Shown here piece after piece: positions 35,361-45,005 of a stretch of 64,000 bases of DNA. Location of the stretch: NCBI RefSeq assembly GCF_000766865.1, contig NZ_JNFA01000029.1:1-64000 (forward strand), written 5' to 3'. The notes below the pieces were generated by a model. The model made no database searches and had not been told where the DNA came from. It saw only the letters and a program-made list of their open reading frames with translations. Each line of letters starts with the position of its first letter. Position 1 is the first letter of the stretch. A program made the translations under genes and the position numbers. Source of the stretch: Listeria booriae. GTDB lineage: Bacteria > Bacillota > Bacilli > Lactobacillales > Listeriaceae.

Positions 35361-35374
35361 AGGAGACGAGTAAG

Positions 35375-36136
35375 ATTACACTTACAAAAATCGCAATTGT
35401 AGGTTCCTGTATTACACGAGATAATTTTAATACATTGTTTAATCCGACGTATAAGGAGGATTTTGAATGTGTTTTGCATCAGCATCAATGTAGTATGCTG
35501 AGCCTGATGTCTCCTGTTTTATCCATACCAGAAGACGTAGCCATGGACCAGATGAACGCTTTTACGAGTTGGCACTATCGTACGGAGCACACAAAAGAAT
35601 TTTTATCGCAGCTGCATGCACGTCAGCCAGAATATTTGTTGTTAGATTTATATGCGGACATTTATTTAGGGGTTGTGGAAACTGCAAATGGATATTTTAC
35701 GTATAATCCAAAGTTTGCCGCGTTTCCTCCTGTTTCTAATCAGGAGGGCAGATTTACTTTAGATGGGGAGTTTGAACGATATTTGGCGGTTTGGAAAGAG
35801 CATGTGGGCCGATTTTTTGAGCATGTACAACAGGTTGCGCCATCGTGCCAAGTTATTCTTGTGAAAGCACGATTTGTCGATGTTTTTGCAGATGGTAGTT
35901 CGCTTAATGCTTGGCGAGAAAGCCGCAAGTATCCGACGGTGGATACGGAATTGTTGAACGCGCTTTGGAATGAACTCGATTGTTATATAGAAGAAAATTT
36001 TCCAGTGCGTGTATTAGACATGAGTAAAGACGCCTACACGCTAAACGCCGAACATCCTTGGGGTTCTTTTTACGTACATTATACAGCCGATTTTTATCAT
36101 GATTTTTTAGCGCGACTGATTACGTTAACAAAATGA
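35375..36136 (+). CDS. DUF6270-like (SGNH-type) protein, apparent ATT start
   Basis: 253 residues when read from ATT 35375. The N-terminus then is TLTKIAIVGSCITRDNFN, the GSC block typical of DUF6270 proteins found beside glycerol-phosphate capsule genes (family name from memory). Starting at TTG 35435 would remove this block, and no ATG, GTG or TTG exists in frame between. AGGAG (35361-35365) lies 9 nt before ATT, an ideal spacing. The C-terminus has HPWGSFYVHYTADFYHDFL, a likely catalytic His region. It is the last gene of the tagD cassette and may be an esterase or transferase acting on the polymer. Confidence 0.7.
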   Translation: MTLTKIAIVGSCITRDNFNTLFNPTYKEDFECVLHQHQCSMLSLMSPVLSIPEDVAMDQMNAFTSWHYRTEHTKEFLSQLHARQPEYLLLDLYADIYLGVVETANGYFTYNPKFAAFPPVSNQEGRFTLDGEFERYLAVWKEHVGRFFEHVQQVAPSCQVILVKARFVDVFADGSSLNAWRESRKYPTVDTELLNALWNELDCYIEENFPVRVLDMSKDAYTLNAEHPWGSFYVHYTADFYHDFLARLITLTK

Positions 36137-36141
36137 ACAAA

Positions 36142-36181
36142 ACAAAAACCAGTTCCGTTAATGAACGCGAGCTGGTTTTTG
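36142..36181. terminator. Bidirectional terminator at the right edge of the island
   Basis: AAAAACCAG...CTGGTTTTT with an inner GTTC/GAAC pairing. It serves the + cassette and the - mnmL-mnmM operon; the latter's stop lies inside it. Confidence 0.85.
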
Positions 36182-36745
36182 TGTGCGTTTTTCGATGGCA
36201 ATGACGAACGGCGGGTTGTTGCGTTGGTTGGTGAAACGGTATTGTAGTACATGGAATTCGTCTTGTGGGAGTTGTTCGGTGTACGTTAAGATCGCGTTTT
36301 TTTCGGTTTGACCTTCTGGATGGCCGTGGTAGATGACTAGGATGACAATGCCCCCGACGGAAAGTAGGGATAGCGTTGCTGTGATGGCTTCGATGGTCGA
36401 ATCGGCGAGTGTGGTGATTGTTTTGTCGCCTCCTGGTAAGTAACCAAGATTGAAAATGGCTGCCTTGATGACTTGGGAATCGAGTTTATTTGCTATATTG
36501 GCGTGTGATTCTTGAAAAAGCGTGACTTGTTGCTTTAGCTTCTTTTCGGTGAGGTTGCGTGTGGTTGCTTCTATCGCTTCTTGTTGAATATCAAAGCCGT
36601 AAACATGTCCGTTAACGCCGACTAGTTCTGCTAGAAAAGCTGTGTCATGGCCATTTCCGACGGTTGCATCGACGACCGTATCGCCAGGCATGACAATTCG
36701 TGTTAATAGATCATGACTAAATGGCAAAATTGCTTTTAAGTTCAT
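36158..36745 (-). CDS. mnmM: tRNA (mnm5s2U-type) methyltransferase MnmM (YtqB)
   Basis: A 195-residue class I SAM methyltransferase. Motif I is VVDATVGNGHDTAFLA, and the later block is FNLGYLPGGDK, as in the YtqB family. In B. subtilis YtqB (MnmM) methylates nm5U at tRNA wobble position 34, working with MnmL. It overlaps the upstream mnmL gene by 4 nt. The older annotation as rRNA methylase is less likely given the pairing. Confidence 0.88.
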   Translation of the reverse strand: MNLKAILPFSHDLLTRIVMPGDTVVDATVGNGHDTAFLAELVGVNGHVYGFDIQQEAIEATTRNLTEKKLKQQVTLFQESHANIANKLDSQVIKAAIFNLGYLPGGDKTITTLADSTIEAITATLSLLSVGGIVILVIYHGHPEGQTEKNAILTYTEQLPQDEFHVLQYRFTNQRNNPPFVIAIEKRTQKPARVH

Positions 36746-37701
36746 GCTTGTTCACCAACTTTGGCTGTGTTGTAAAACTTGCCTTGCCAACTATCTCGGC
36801 GCACCAGTTCGGCGTCGATGGAATTGAGAACTTCCCATTTATTTAAGCTCCAAATGGGTCCGATTAAGTCGTCGATGGCACCGTCTCCTGTGATGCGATG
36901 AATCACCATTTCAGGTGGCAAAATCTCAAGCTGATCGCAAACAAGGCTCACATAATCGTCTTTTGTTAAAAATTTGAGTTCGCCGTTTTGGTACTGTTGC
37001 ACCATTGGCGTGCCTTTTAGTAGATGCAATAGGTGAATCTTAATGCCCGCCACACTGCTTTCCACGACTTTTTGTACGGTTTGCATCATCATTTCTGGTG
37101 TTTCGCGAGGTAGGCCGTTAATGATATGCGTGCAGACCCGAATGCCACGAGCGTGTAGTTTTTCCACACCTTCGATATAGCAGTCATAATCGTGTGCGCG
37201 GTTAATTAAAACACCTGTCTCGTTGTGCGCGCTCTGAAGGCCTAATTCGACCCATAAATAAATTCGGTCGTTCAGCTCAGCTAAGTAGTCTACAACGTCG
37301 TCTGGCAAGCAATCTGGACGTGTAGCAATCGATAAACCGACAACGCCGGGTTCATTTAATACAGATTCGTATTTCTCGCGAAGTTCGGCGACAGGGGCAT
37401 GTGTATTCGTAAATGCTTGGAAATAAGCCATGTACTTGCCATCTTTCCATTTCGTATGCATTTTTTCTTTAATCGTATGAAACTGGGTTTGCAAATCGTC
37501 CACGCGGTCCCCGGCGAAATCACCAGAACCCGCTGCACTGCAAAAAGTACAACCGCCATGTGCTACTGTACCATCACGATTCGGACAGTCAAAACCACCA
37601 TCTAGCGCAACTTTAAATACTTTATAACCAAAATGGTCGCGCAGGCAGTAGTTCCAAGTGTGGTAACGTTTATTGTCATTGGAATATGGAAATGGATTCA
37701 T
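36742..37701 (-). CDS. mnmL: Radical SAM protein MnmL (YtqA)
   Basis: 319 residues of the YtqA radical-SAM family. The cluster cysteines are in CPNRDGTVAHGGCTFC, with wide spacing as in YtqA/YhcC proteins. Other blocks are GLSIATRPDCLPDD and WVELGLQSAHNETG. In B. subtilis the enzyme acts on cmnm5U in tRNA to give nm5U, the substrate of MnmM. ATG 37701 has GGAG upstream on the - strand. Core gene pair to the right of the accessory island. Confidence 0.88.
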   Translation of the reverse strand: MNPFPYSNDNKRYHTWNYCLRDHFGYKVFKVALDGGFDCPNRDGTVAHGGCTFCSAAGSGDFAGDRVDDLQTQFHTIKEKMHTKWKDGKYMAYFQAFTNTHAPVAELREKYESVLNEPGVVGLSIATRPDCLPDDVVDYLAELNDRIYLWVELGLQSAHNETGVLINRAHDYDCYIEGVEKLHARGIRVCTHIINGLPRETPEMMMQTVQKVVESSVAGIKIHLLHLLKGTPMVQQYQNGELKFLTKDDYVSLVCDQLEILPPEMVIHRITGDGAIDDLIGPIWSLNKWEVLNSIDAELVRRDSWQGKFYNTAKVGEQA

Positions 37702-37848
37702 CGTTTGTCAATCTCCTTCAATTATAAAAATCATCATCCTTGCTATTTTATCACATTTTTTCGGAGTTGCGGTGATGGATTCGTTGTGCTATGATATAAA
37801 AATACTTTAGTTTGGTAATGTGTTAAACTTATTTTGGAGGCAGAAGTG

Positions 37849-39249
37849 ATGAGTAAAGCAAATAAGAAAATGGGCTATCTTGTATTAACGTCCCTTGTTG
37901 TAGGGAATATGATTGGATCGGGGATTTTCATGTTGCCGCGACAAATGGCAGCAGTGGCGAGTCCGCTTGGAATTATGTTGGCGTGGATTTTAACGGGAAC
38001 AGGGGTGTTAATGATTGCTCTTGTATTCGGAAATTTGGCTGTGCGACGACCAGACTTGACAAGTGGTGCGCAAAGCCATGCATTCGAACTATTCCGTAAT
38101 CCAAAATGGAAACGGCTTGCGGGATTTATCGCGGTTTGGAGTTATTGGGTCGCAAATTGGGCGGGTAATGTTTCGATTATCACGTCGTTTGCCGGTTATT
38201 TATCGGTGTTTTTCCCTGTTTTAAATAGTAAGCGAATTGTGTTTTCGCTAGGGTCTTATACGCTTGGGCTCGGGCAATTATTGACGTTTATCATTTGTTC
38301 GCTGCTACTTTGGGGCGTTTGTTTGATTATTATTCAAGGTGTCGGTGGTGCTGGACGGATTAATTTCGTTGCTACTGCTGCCAAAATTATCGGATTCTTT
38401 TTGTTTATCGTTGTCGGCTTGTTTGCTTTTCAGTCGTCGGTGATGGGGGAATGGTATCATCCGGTGGTCGACACGAGTGGTTTGGAACATGGCTTGTTGT
38501 CACAAGTGAACAGTGCGGCGATTGTGACATTGTGGGCGTTTATTGGGATTGAGTCGGCAATGATGTTTGCTGGACGTGCGAAATCTGGAAAAACGGTTCG
38601 GGCGGCTACGATTTCAGGGCTAATTATCTCGGTTTGTTTGTACACGACGATTACGATTTTGGCGTTGGGGCTTATTCCTAAGTCGAAGTTGCTACATTCG
38701 GCGAGTCCGCTTGCTGATGCGTTGAACGTTGTGACGGGGAGTGGTGGCTCGGCTGTGATGGCGTTGCTTGCGCTTGTCTGTTTGTTTGGTTCGGCGATTG
38801 GCTGGATTATGATGAGTTCAGAAGCACCGTATCAAGCGGCTAAAAATGGACTTTTCTTGCCGTTTCTGGCGAAGGTGAATAAGAATGGGACGCCGGTTCT
38901 TGTGTTGATTTTGACATGCTGTGCGTCGCAGTTGTTTATTTTGTCGACATTGTCGGGGAACATTGCGACGGCTTATGATTTCGTCGTGAAAGTGTCGACG
39001 CTTGCGTTTCTCGTGCAGTATTTCATTTCCCCACTTTTCCAATTGAAGCTAACGATCACTGGCGCAACGTATGAGGCCAATTCGGTTGCCAAACGATGGT
39101 TTGATGGTTTCATCGCTTCACTAGCGCTGACGTATGCGTGTTGGATTATAAAAAGTGGAACGGAAGATTGGCATGTTTTTGTGCTAAGTATTGGCTTATT
39201 TTTGTTAGGCTTCTTACTTTATCCTTTGATGAAGTATAAACGTGCATAA
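37849..39249 (+). CDS. Amino acid permease (APC superfamily)
   Basis: 466 residues with about 12 membrane helices. The first helix has the APC signature VVGNMIGSGIFMLP. The WSYWVANWAGNVS and WAFIGIESAMMFAGRAKSG blocks recall arginine/ornithine- or lysine-type antiporters (ArcD/LysP-like), but the substrate is not fixed by sequence. ATG 37849 follows GGAGG; an in-frame TTG at 37834 lies in the ribosome-binding site itself. It is divergent from mnmL. Confidence 0.9.
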   Translation: MSKANKKMGYLVLTSLVVGNMIGSGIFMLPRQMAAVASPLGIMLAWILTGTGVLMIALVFGNLAVRRPDLTSGAQSHAFELFRNPKWKRLAGFIAVWSYWVANWAGNVSIITSFAGYLSVFFPVLNSKRIVFSLGSYTLGLGQLLTFIICSLLLWGVCLIIIQGVGGAGRINFVATAAKIIGFFLFIVVGLFAFQSSVMGEWYHPVVDTSGLEHGLLSQVNSAAIVTLWAFIGIESAMMFAGRAKSGKTVRAATISGLIISVCLYTTITILALGLIPKSKLLHSASPLADALNVVTGSGGSAVMALLALVCLFGSAIGWIMMSSEAPYQAAKNGLFLPFLAKVNKNGTPVLVLILTCCASQLFILSTLSGNIATAYDFVVKVSTLAFLVQYFISPLFQLKLTITGATYEANSVAKRWFDGFIASLALTYACWIIKSGTEDWHVFVLSIGLFLLGFLLYPLMKYKRA

Positions 39250-39330
39250 TACGGCTTATTTTCGTTGCTTTATTCGCATAACTATGCTATTTTTTAAGAA
39301 GACTTTGGGAAATGTGAAAGAAGTGGGAGA

Positions 39331-39963
39331 ATGATAATTTTATATCTGGTTTTGGCGATTCTTTGTTTGATGGTTGCCACTGCTTTTTACGGGAAATTTA
39401 ATATGAAGAAACATTGGATTGGTGTCGCGGCACTTGTTTTGCTGGCGGGGCTAATGGCGGTGTTTTTTAGACAGACGTTTTTTGTGACCGGGAGTCCTTA
39501 TTATGAGATTCATAAGCAAGTCGCGTCTACAGATCTTTCTTCGGAATCGGTGGAAGGGACGAAAGTGAATCAGGTATTGGATGAAAAGACGCAGAAAAAA
39601 GACTTTACTTCAAAGCCTGTGACGGATAAATCGCTTGCGAAACAGATTAAAGTTTTGGTGCCTAAAAAAGGAAAGAAAGCAACTTATTGGGTGTCGATAG
39701 AAGATGCGGATAAGAATCGTGTTATTCATATCGAGTATGCGAGTGATAATTTAAAAACGGGTCGCGGCGTTGGTTTTGGCGATTCGGTAGATCAGGTGAC
39801 GAAAGCTTATGGTTCGGCGTATCGTGATTTAACGAAATCGGATCGGTTCGAGCAGGAACTCGTTTATGAAGATAAGGATAACAATATTGAATTACGTTTT
39901 GGTTTTTGGAATGACAAAGTGGAGATGATTTGGTTGACTTCACTTGATAAAGCGCCTATTTAA
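39331..39963 (+). CDS. Membrane-anchored protein of unknown function
   Basis: 210 residues. Two hydrophobic helices (about 2-20 and 30-47) precede an outer domain of about 150 residues rich in Lys and Asp. A segment VGFGDSVDQVTKAYGSAY looks like a small repeat found in some lipoproteins of Gram-positives, but I recognise no family. ATG 39331 follows AGTGGGAG. It sits between the permease and the leuS T-box, whose -35 lies 5 nt after its stop. Confidence 0.75.
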   Translation: MIILYLVLAILCLMVATAFYGKFNMKKHWIGVAALVLLAGLMAVFFRQTFFVTGSPYYEIHKQVASTDLSSESVEGTKVNQVLDEKTQKKDFTSKPVTDKSLAKQIKVLVPKKGKKATYWVSIEDADKNRVIHIEYASDNLKTGRGVGFGDSVDQVTKAYGSAYRDLTKSDRFEQELVYEDKDNNIELRFGFWNDKVEMIWLTSLDKAPI

Positions 39964-39967
39964 AGGG

Positions 39968-39996
39968 TTGTCAAAGCGGTTTTTATAGGCTACAAT
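39968..39996 (+). promoter_or_regulatory. Promoter of leuS
   Basis: TTGTCA at 39968-39973, 17 nt, TACAAT at 39991-39996. Confidence 0.8.
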
Positions 39997-40002
39997 AGAG
40001 CT

Positions 40003-40237
40003 ATTGATTCGCGAAGAAGAGGAGTAGTAGTGCGATGGATTCGTGTTTAGAGAGGTGACGGTTGCTGCAAGTCACACACGATGGCGCATGAACTTGCCTT
40101 GGAGCATAGATGTGGTTTTAGACCGCCGTATTATCTGCGTTAAAGATATTGAGTTGAGTGGACACACTAATTTGGGTGGTACCGCGGGAGCTGGATACTC
40201 TCGTCCCATGGCATTTTTTTGCTATGGGATTTTTTGT
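40003..40237 (+). promoter_or_regulatory. T-box leader, leucine type
   Basis: Stem I begins near GAAGAAGAGGAGTAGTAG. The likely specifier is CTT (Leu) at 40093-40095 in ATGAACTTGCC. The T-box sequence is GGGTGGTACCGCG at 40174-40186, and the terminator is TCCCATGGC/GCTATGGGA plus T run to 40237. Uncharged tRNA-Leu would favour antitermination and leuS expression. Confidence 0.93.
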
Positions 40238-40278
40238 TTACCTCCTCATAGCACGATTACGAAAGGGAGTTTTGAATA

Positions 40279-42693
40279 ATGACGTTTAATCACAAAGAGT
40301 TGGAGCCGAAATGGCAGAAGAAATGGGAATCTGAGAAGATTTTTAAAACAACGGAGGACGCGGATAAAGCGAATTTTTACGCACTCGATATGTTTCCTTA
40401 TCCATCGGGAGCTGGGCTTCATGTAGGGCATCCGGAAGGCTATACGGCGACGGATATTTTGTCTCGTATGAAGCGGATGCAAGGCTACAACGTGCTTCAC
40501 CCGATTGGCTGGGATGCGTTTGGTTTGCCTGCTGAGCAGTATGCGATTGATACGGGGAATGATCCTGCTGAATTTACGGCGCATAATATTGCGAACTTTA
40601 CTCGCCAAATCAAGGCGCTAGGCTTCTCGTATGACTGGGATCGTGAAATTAATACGACCGACCCGAGTTACTATAAATGGACACAATGGATTTTTACAAA
40701 ACTTTATGAAAAAGGCTTAGCGTATGAGGCCGAAGTTGCGGTGAACTGGTGTCCTGCGCTTGGAACGGTGCTTGCGAATGAGGAAGTTATCGACGGCAAA
40801 AGTGAGCGTGGCGGCTTCCCGGTTTTCCGTAAGCCAATGCGTCAATGGATGTTGAAAATTACGGCGTATGCGGATCGTTTGTTGGACGATTTGGATTTGG
40901 TAGACTGGCCGGAGAATATTAAAGATATGCAGCGCAACTGGATTGGGCGTTCGGAAGGTGCGGAAGTGTCTTTCCAAGTGAAGGATAGTGATGCGGACTT
41001 TACGGTGTTTACGACGCGTCCTGACACGCTTTTTGGGGCAACGTATGCGGTGCTTGCGCCGGAGCATGATTTGGTAGAAAAAATCGTGACGGCAGATCAA
41101 AAAGAAGCGGTTGCGGCGTACCAGAAACAAGTCGAGCTAAAGAGCGAGCTAGAACGGACGGACCTTGCGAAAGATAAGACGGGCGTATTTACGGGGGCGT
41201 ATGCGATTAATCCAGCGAACGGGGAAAAAATGCCGATTTGGATTGCCGATTACGTGTTGATTCAATACGGAACTGGTGCGATTATGGCGGTACCTGCACA
41301 TGATGAGCGCGATTACGATTTTGCGAAACAGTTCGGTTTGCCAATTAAAGCGGTACTTGCTGGTGGCAATGTGGACGAAGAAGCCTACACTGGCGACGGC
41401 GACCATATTAATTCTGCGTTTTTGGATGGACTAAATAAAGACGATGCGATTGCCAAAATGATCACTTGGCTAGAAGAAAACAAAGCCGGTACGCGCAAAA
41501 TCAGTTTCCGTCTGCGCGATTGGTTATTTAGCCGCCAACGCTATTGGGGCGAGCCGATTCCTGTGATTCATTGGGAAGATGGCGAAACAACGACGATTCC
41601 AGAAGCGGAATTGCCACTACTGCTTCCAAAAGCAACGGAAATCAAGCCGTCTGGAACTGGTGAATCACCACTTGCTAACCTAACAGATTGGGTGAATGTG
41701 ACGGATGCGAATGGCCGCAAAGGCGTGCGCGAAACCAATACAATGCCGCAATGGGCTGGCTCAAGCTGGTACTTCTTGCGCTATATCGACCCTGAAAACA
41801 CAGAAGAACTTGCCGATAAAGCAAAATTGGAAAAATGGCTTCCAGTCGATGTGTATATCGGTGGCGCGGAGCATGCCGTATTGCACTTGCTTTACGCTCG
41901 TTTCTGGCATAAATTCCTATACGATATCGGCGTTGTTCCAACAAAAGAACCGTTCCAAAAACTGTTTAACCAAGGGATGATTTTGGGCGGCAACAATGAA
42001 AAAATGAGTAAATCTCGCGGCAATGTTGTCAATCCGGATGACGTTGTCGAACAATACGGTGCTGACACGCTACGCCTTTACGAAATGTTCATGGGTCCTC
42101 TAGAAGCGTCGATTCCGTGGAATGCCAATGGTCTAGAAGGAGCGCGGAAATTCTTGGATCGGGTTTGGCGTTTGTTCATTGAAGAAGAAACAGGCGAAAT
42201 TAACGCGAAAATCACGCCAGAAGCCAATGTTGACCTTGAGAAATCGTATCACCAAATGGTTAAAATGGTTACCGAACACTACGAAAACCTGCGTTTCAAT
42301 ACGGGTATCTCGCAATTGATGATTTTTATTAATGATTCCTACAAAGCGACTACCGTGCCGAAAGCTTACGCAGAAGGATTCGTACAACTGCTTTCACCAA
42401 TCGCGCCTCACTTGGCCGAAGAACTATGGCATCGTCTAGGTCACACGGAAACCATTACGTATGAAGCGTGGCCATCATTTGATGAGTCAAAACTAGTCGA
42501 AGATGAAGTAGAAATCGTCTTGCAAGTAAACGGCAAAGTAAGAGCGAAAGTCACAGTTGCTAAAGACCTAAGCCGCGAAGCTTTGGAAGAACTAGCACGT
42601 GATAACGATAAAATCAAAGAAGAAATCACTGGCAAAACAGTGCGTAAAGTCATTGCTGTGCCTGGAAAACTAGTCAATATTGTTGCGAACTAA
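40279..42693 (+). CDS. leuS: Leucyl-tRNA synthetase
   Basis: 804 residues, the normal bacterial length. The class I motifs are HVGH (in [20 protein letters not shown]) and KMSKSRGNV. The editing domain [12 protein letters not shown] lies at about 240-252. It charges tRNA-Leu, of which two isoacceptors are encoded at the start of the window. ATG 40279 follows AAAGGGAG. The sense-strand wobble positions change from G/T-rich to A/C-rich near 41,500, inside the gene. Confidence 0.98.
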   Translation: MTFNHKELEPKWQKKWESEKIFKTTEDADKANFYALDMFPYPSGAGLHVGHPEGYTATDILSRMKRMQGYNVLHPIGWDAFGLPAEQYAIDTGNDPAEFTAHNIANFTRQIKALGFSYDWDREINTTDPSYYKWTQWIFTKLYEKGLAYEAEVAVNWCPALGTVLANEEVIDGKSERGGFPVFRKPMRQWMLKITAYADRLLDDLDLVDWPENIKDMQRNWIGRSEGAEVSFQVKDSDADFTVFTTRPDTLFGATYAVLAPEHDLVEKIVTADQKEAVAAYQKQVELKSELERTDLAKDKTGVFTGAYAINPANGEKMPIWIADYVLIQYGTGAIMAVPAHDERDYDFAKQFGLPIKAVLAGGNVDEEAYTGDGDHINSAFLDGLNKDDAIAKMITWLEENKAGTRKISFRLRDWLFSRQRYWGEPIPVIHWEDGETTTIPEAELPLLLPKATEIKPSGTGESPLANLTDWVNVTDANGRKGVRETNTMPQWAGSSWYFLRYIDPENTEELADKAKLEKWLPVDVYIGGAEHAVLHLLYARFWHKFLYDIGVVPTKEPFQKLFNQGMILGGNNEKMSKSRGNVVNPDDVVEQYGADTLRLYEMFMGPLEASIPWNANGLEGARKFLDRVWRLFIEEETGEINAKITPEANVDLEKSYHQMVKMVTEHYENLRFNTGISQLMIFINDSYKATTVPKAYAEGFVQLLSPIAPHLAEELWHRLGHTETITYEAWPSFDESKLVEDEVEIVLQVNGKVRAKVTVAKDLSREALEELARDNDKIKEEITGKTVRKVIAVPGKLVNIVAN

Positions 42694-42702
42694 GCAGCAT
42701 AC

Positions 42703-42743
42703 CGAACCACTTTTTCGCCTTGATGGGAGGAAGTGGTTTTTTT
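42703..42743 (+). terminator. Terminator of leuS
   Basis: AACCACTT and AAGTGGTT with further pairing inside and a T run after. Confidence 0.85.
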
Positions 42744-42837
42744 GATTTTTAAAGAATTCTTAAAGGTTTCGTTTTTGTCAATTTCACGTCACAAATGTAT
42801 GATATGATAATGAAAACGATGCATTAGGATGATGAAG

Positions 42838-43485
42838 ATGAATGTACTTATTGCCGATGATCAAAAAGACATGTTAAAAATATTATGTGCCTATTTTGAA
42901 AAAGAAGGTTTTACCGTCTTTCAAGCAGAAACTGGCGAGGAAGCATTAACGATATTTTATGAAGAAAAACTAGATTTAGCAGTACTTGACTGGATGATGC
43001 CGGGCATTAATGGTATCGAAGTTTGTAAGGAAATGAAGGCGTCAAGCGGACTGAAAATAATGATGTTGACCGCTAAAAGTGAAGGCGAAGATGAATATTT
43101 CGCGTTAGAAGCAGGTGCCGATGATTACGTGAAGAAACCGTTCTTCCCAAAAGCGTTACTTGCGCGGGCGAAGAATTTAACAGGATTTCATAATACGATT
43201 CAAATTGCGGACATCACCATTGATACATACGCCAAAAAGCTATACAAAAATAACAGTGATTTAAACGCAACGAAAACCGAATATGAATTGATGCGCGTTT
43301 TATGCCAAAATAAAGGCGGGATTTTAAATCGAACGCAGCTGTTAGATCTTGTTTGGGGCATTGATTATGAAGGCGAGGAACGGACTGTTGACACACATAT
43401 TCGCAGGCTCCGTGAAAAAATAGGTGATTCGCTCATTAAAACACATCGCGGAATGGGGTATAGCCTCGAGGTTTCGGATGAGTAG
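42838..43485 (+). CDS. OmpR/PhoB-family response regulator
   Basis: 215 residues. The receiver domain has DD at 7-8, the phospho-acceptor D51 (AVLDWMMPG) and K in VKKPF. The winged-helix domain ends with TVDTHIRRLREKIGDSLIKTHRGMGY, split here for length. ATG 42838 is best placed relative to AGGAT; ATGs at 42829 and 42832 would add two or three residues. It overlaps the histidine kinase gene by 8 nt. It probably controls its own operon, including the cell-wall lysozyme-like gene. Confidence 0.93.
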   Translation: MNVLIADDQKDMLKILCAYFEKEGFTVFQAETGEEALTIFYEEKLDLAVLDWMMPGINGIEVCKEMKASSGLKIMMLTAKSEGEDEYFALEAGADDYVKKPFFPKALLARAKNLTGFHNTIQIADITIDTYAKKLYKNNSDLNATKTEYELMRVLCQNKGGILNRTQLLDLVWGIDYEGEERTVDTHIRRLREKIGDSLIKTHRGMGYSLEVSDE

Positions 43486-44848
43486 GCTTGGCAGGAAGCT
43501 AACATGGCGAATTTCTGCTGTCGTGATTGGCGTCTTTGTGTTATCGATTCTTTTGAACCAATTCTTCTTGCCGAAATATTATTTTCATGAGATGAACCAG
43601 CGGGTGACACAGGCGATGAAAGATGTAGAGCGCTGGGATAAGCGGGAAATTGAGACAGATATGGCGCAGCTGGAGAAGAAGTATGATGTCACGATTGTTG
43701 CAGAACCGCTTGGTACGAGCGTCGATAGCCTCAATGAGATGCTAGGTCTAGCGTTGTCGCGCAAGCAAATCGCGTTGAACCGATTTTGGGTTACTGCCGA
43801 GACGGTGGAGCAGCTAAAAAACGGGGCAATCGTGAATAAATTGTACGATCAAGGGAAGCAGAAATCGAGCTTTCTTGTGAGTTTGAATGAGAAGGACGGT
43901 TTGCTTGTTTTGGCGGGTGTTTCGATCGCGGATTACAACGAAACGGCGAAAATCATTAATGAATTCAACTTCATGATTATGTTGTTTGGCACGATTTTAG
44001 TCGTCGCACTCACGGGTTTCTTTTCTCGGAAAATCACGAAGCCGCTGGAAGAACTTCGAATTGTCGCGGATCATATTTCGAAATTGAATTTTGAAAAAGT
44101 GGCGATTGATACGAAGGATGAGCTGGAGGACTTGGCGACGAGTATTAATGTGATGAGTGATGATTTGAAGACGGCGCATCATGAGCTGTTGCGGCGGAAT
44201 AAAGATTTGAAGTATTTCATGGCGGATTTGACGCATGAATTGAAGACGCCGCTTGCTTTAATTAAGGCTTATAGTATGGGCATCGAGGACGGTTTGGACG
44301 ACGGGACGTATATGAAAACGATTGTGAAGCAGACGGATCAGATTGGCTTAATCATCGAGGAGCTACTACGGTTTTCCAAAATGGAAGCAGACCCGTTAAA
44401 TATCGAAAAGTTAGAGGTTCGGGCGTTATTTGACGGCTTACTCGCGAATTATCAAGATATGATGGACGTCGATGTGCGAATAAAATCAGAAGCAGACCCG
44501 AAAATCATGATTTTAGCGGATCGCGTGAAAATGGAAATGGTGTTCAATAATTTGCTGACAAACGCGATGAAATATGGTGTGACAAAGCAAATTAAAATAG
44601 AGTGGCAAGAGCAAGACGGCAAACTTTACTTTTTGATTCAAAATAAGACAACCATTCGTGATGCAGCTGTTTTAGAACACCTTTGGAAGCCGTTTTACGT
44701 ACGCGAAGCATCGCGCAATAAGAATTTTTCTGGAACAGGGCTAGGCCTTGCGATTGTTCAGACTGTGATGGAGCAACATAAATATGACTTTGGCGCCACA
44801 TTACAAGATGACTGGATTACATTTTATCTTATTTTTGATAAAGCTTGA
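43478..44848 (+). CDS. Membrane sensor histidine kinase
   Basis: 456 residues. Helices at about 11-30 and 165-185 enclose an extracellular sensor of about 130 residues; HAMP follows. The H-box is ADLTHELKTPLALIKAYSMG (H253), the N-box FNNLLTNAMKYG and the G-box FSGTGLGLAIV. The start is ATG 43478, with GAGG six bases upstream, within the end of the regulator gene. The signal is unknown; the downstream genes suggest an envelope cue. Confidence 0.93.
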   Translation: MSRLGRKLTWRISAVVIGVFVLSILLNQFFLPKYYFHEMNQRVTQAMKDVERWDKREIETDMAQLEKKYDVTIVAEPLGTSVDSLNEMLGLALSRKQIALNRFWVTAETVEQLKNGAIVNKLYDQGKQKSSFLVSLNEKDGLLVLAGVSIADYNETAKIINEFNFMIMLFGTILVVALTGFFSRKITKPLEELRIVADHISKLNFEKVAIDTKDELEDLATSINVMSDDLKTAHHELLRRNKDLKYFMADLTHELKTPLALIKAYSMGIEDGLDDGTYMKTIVKQTDQIGLIIEELLRFSKMEADPLNIEKLEVRALFDGLLANYQDMMDVDVRIKSEADPKIMILADRVKMEMVFNNLLTNAMKYGVTKQIKIEWQEQDGKLYFLIQNKTTIRDAAVLEHLWKPFYVREASRNKNFSGTGLGLAIVQTVMEQHKYDFGATLQDDWITFYLIFDKA

Positions 44849-44869
44849 ATAAGGAGAGGGGAAGCAAGT

Positions 44870-45001
44870 ATGAAAACAAAAAACATTATAACAAGCATGG
44901 TACTTGTGTTACTTGTCGCCATCGTACTGATGGTATGGATATGGAAACCAGAGGAAACAATGCAAGCTGCGAATTTACTACATTATCACTTGAGAGGTTA
45001 A
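44870..45001 (+). CDS. 43-residue single-span membrane peptide
   Basis: A short gene beginning MKTKNIITSMVLVLLVAIVL, with one membrane helix at about 6-25 and a small outer tail ending LLHYHLRG. It is credible because a strong AAGGAGAGGGG sits 8 nt before the ATG, it follows the kinase gene by 21 nt, and its stop is 4 nt before the next gene. It could be an accessory peptide of the kinase or of the lysozyme-like protein. No family is recognised. Confidence 0.75.
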   Translation: MKTKNIITSMVLVLLVAIVLMVWIWKPEETMQAANLLHYHLRG

Positions 45002-45005
45002 GGTT

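Noticed and set aside
26114-36181. Prophage, transposon or integrative element for the island
   Set aside because: No integrase, transposase, phage structural gene, terminal repeat or attachment-site duplication could be seen at the edges.
40043-40279. A 78-codon frame in the leuS leader
   Set aside because: It coincides with the T-box leader RNA and its terminator.
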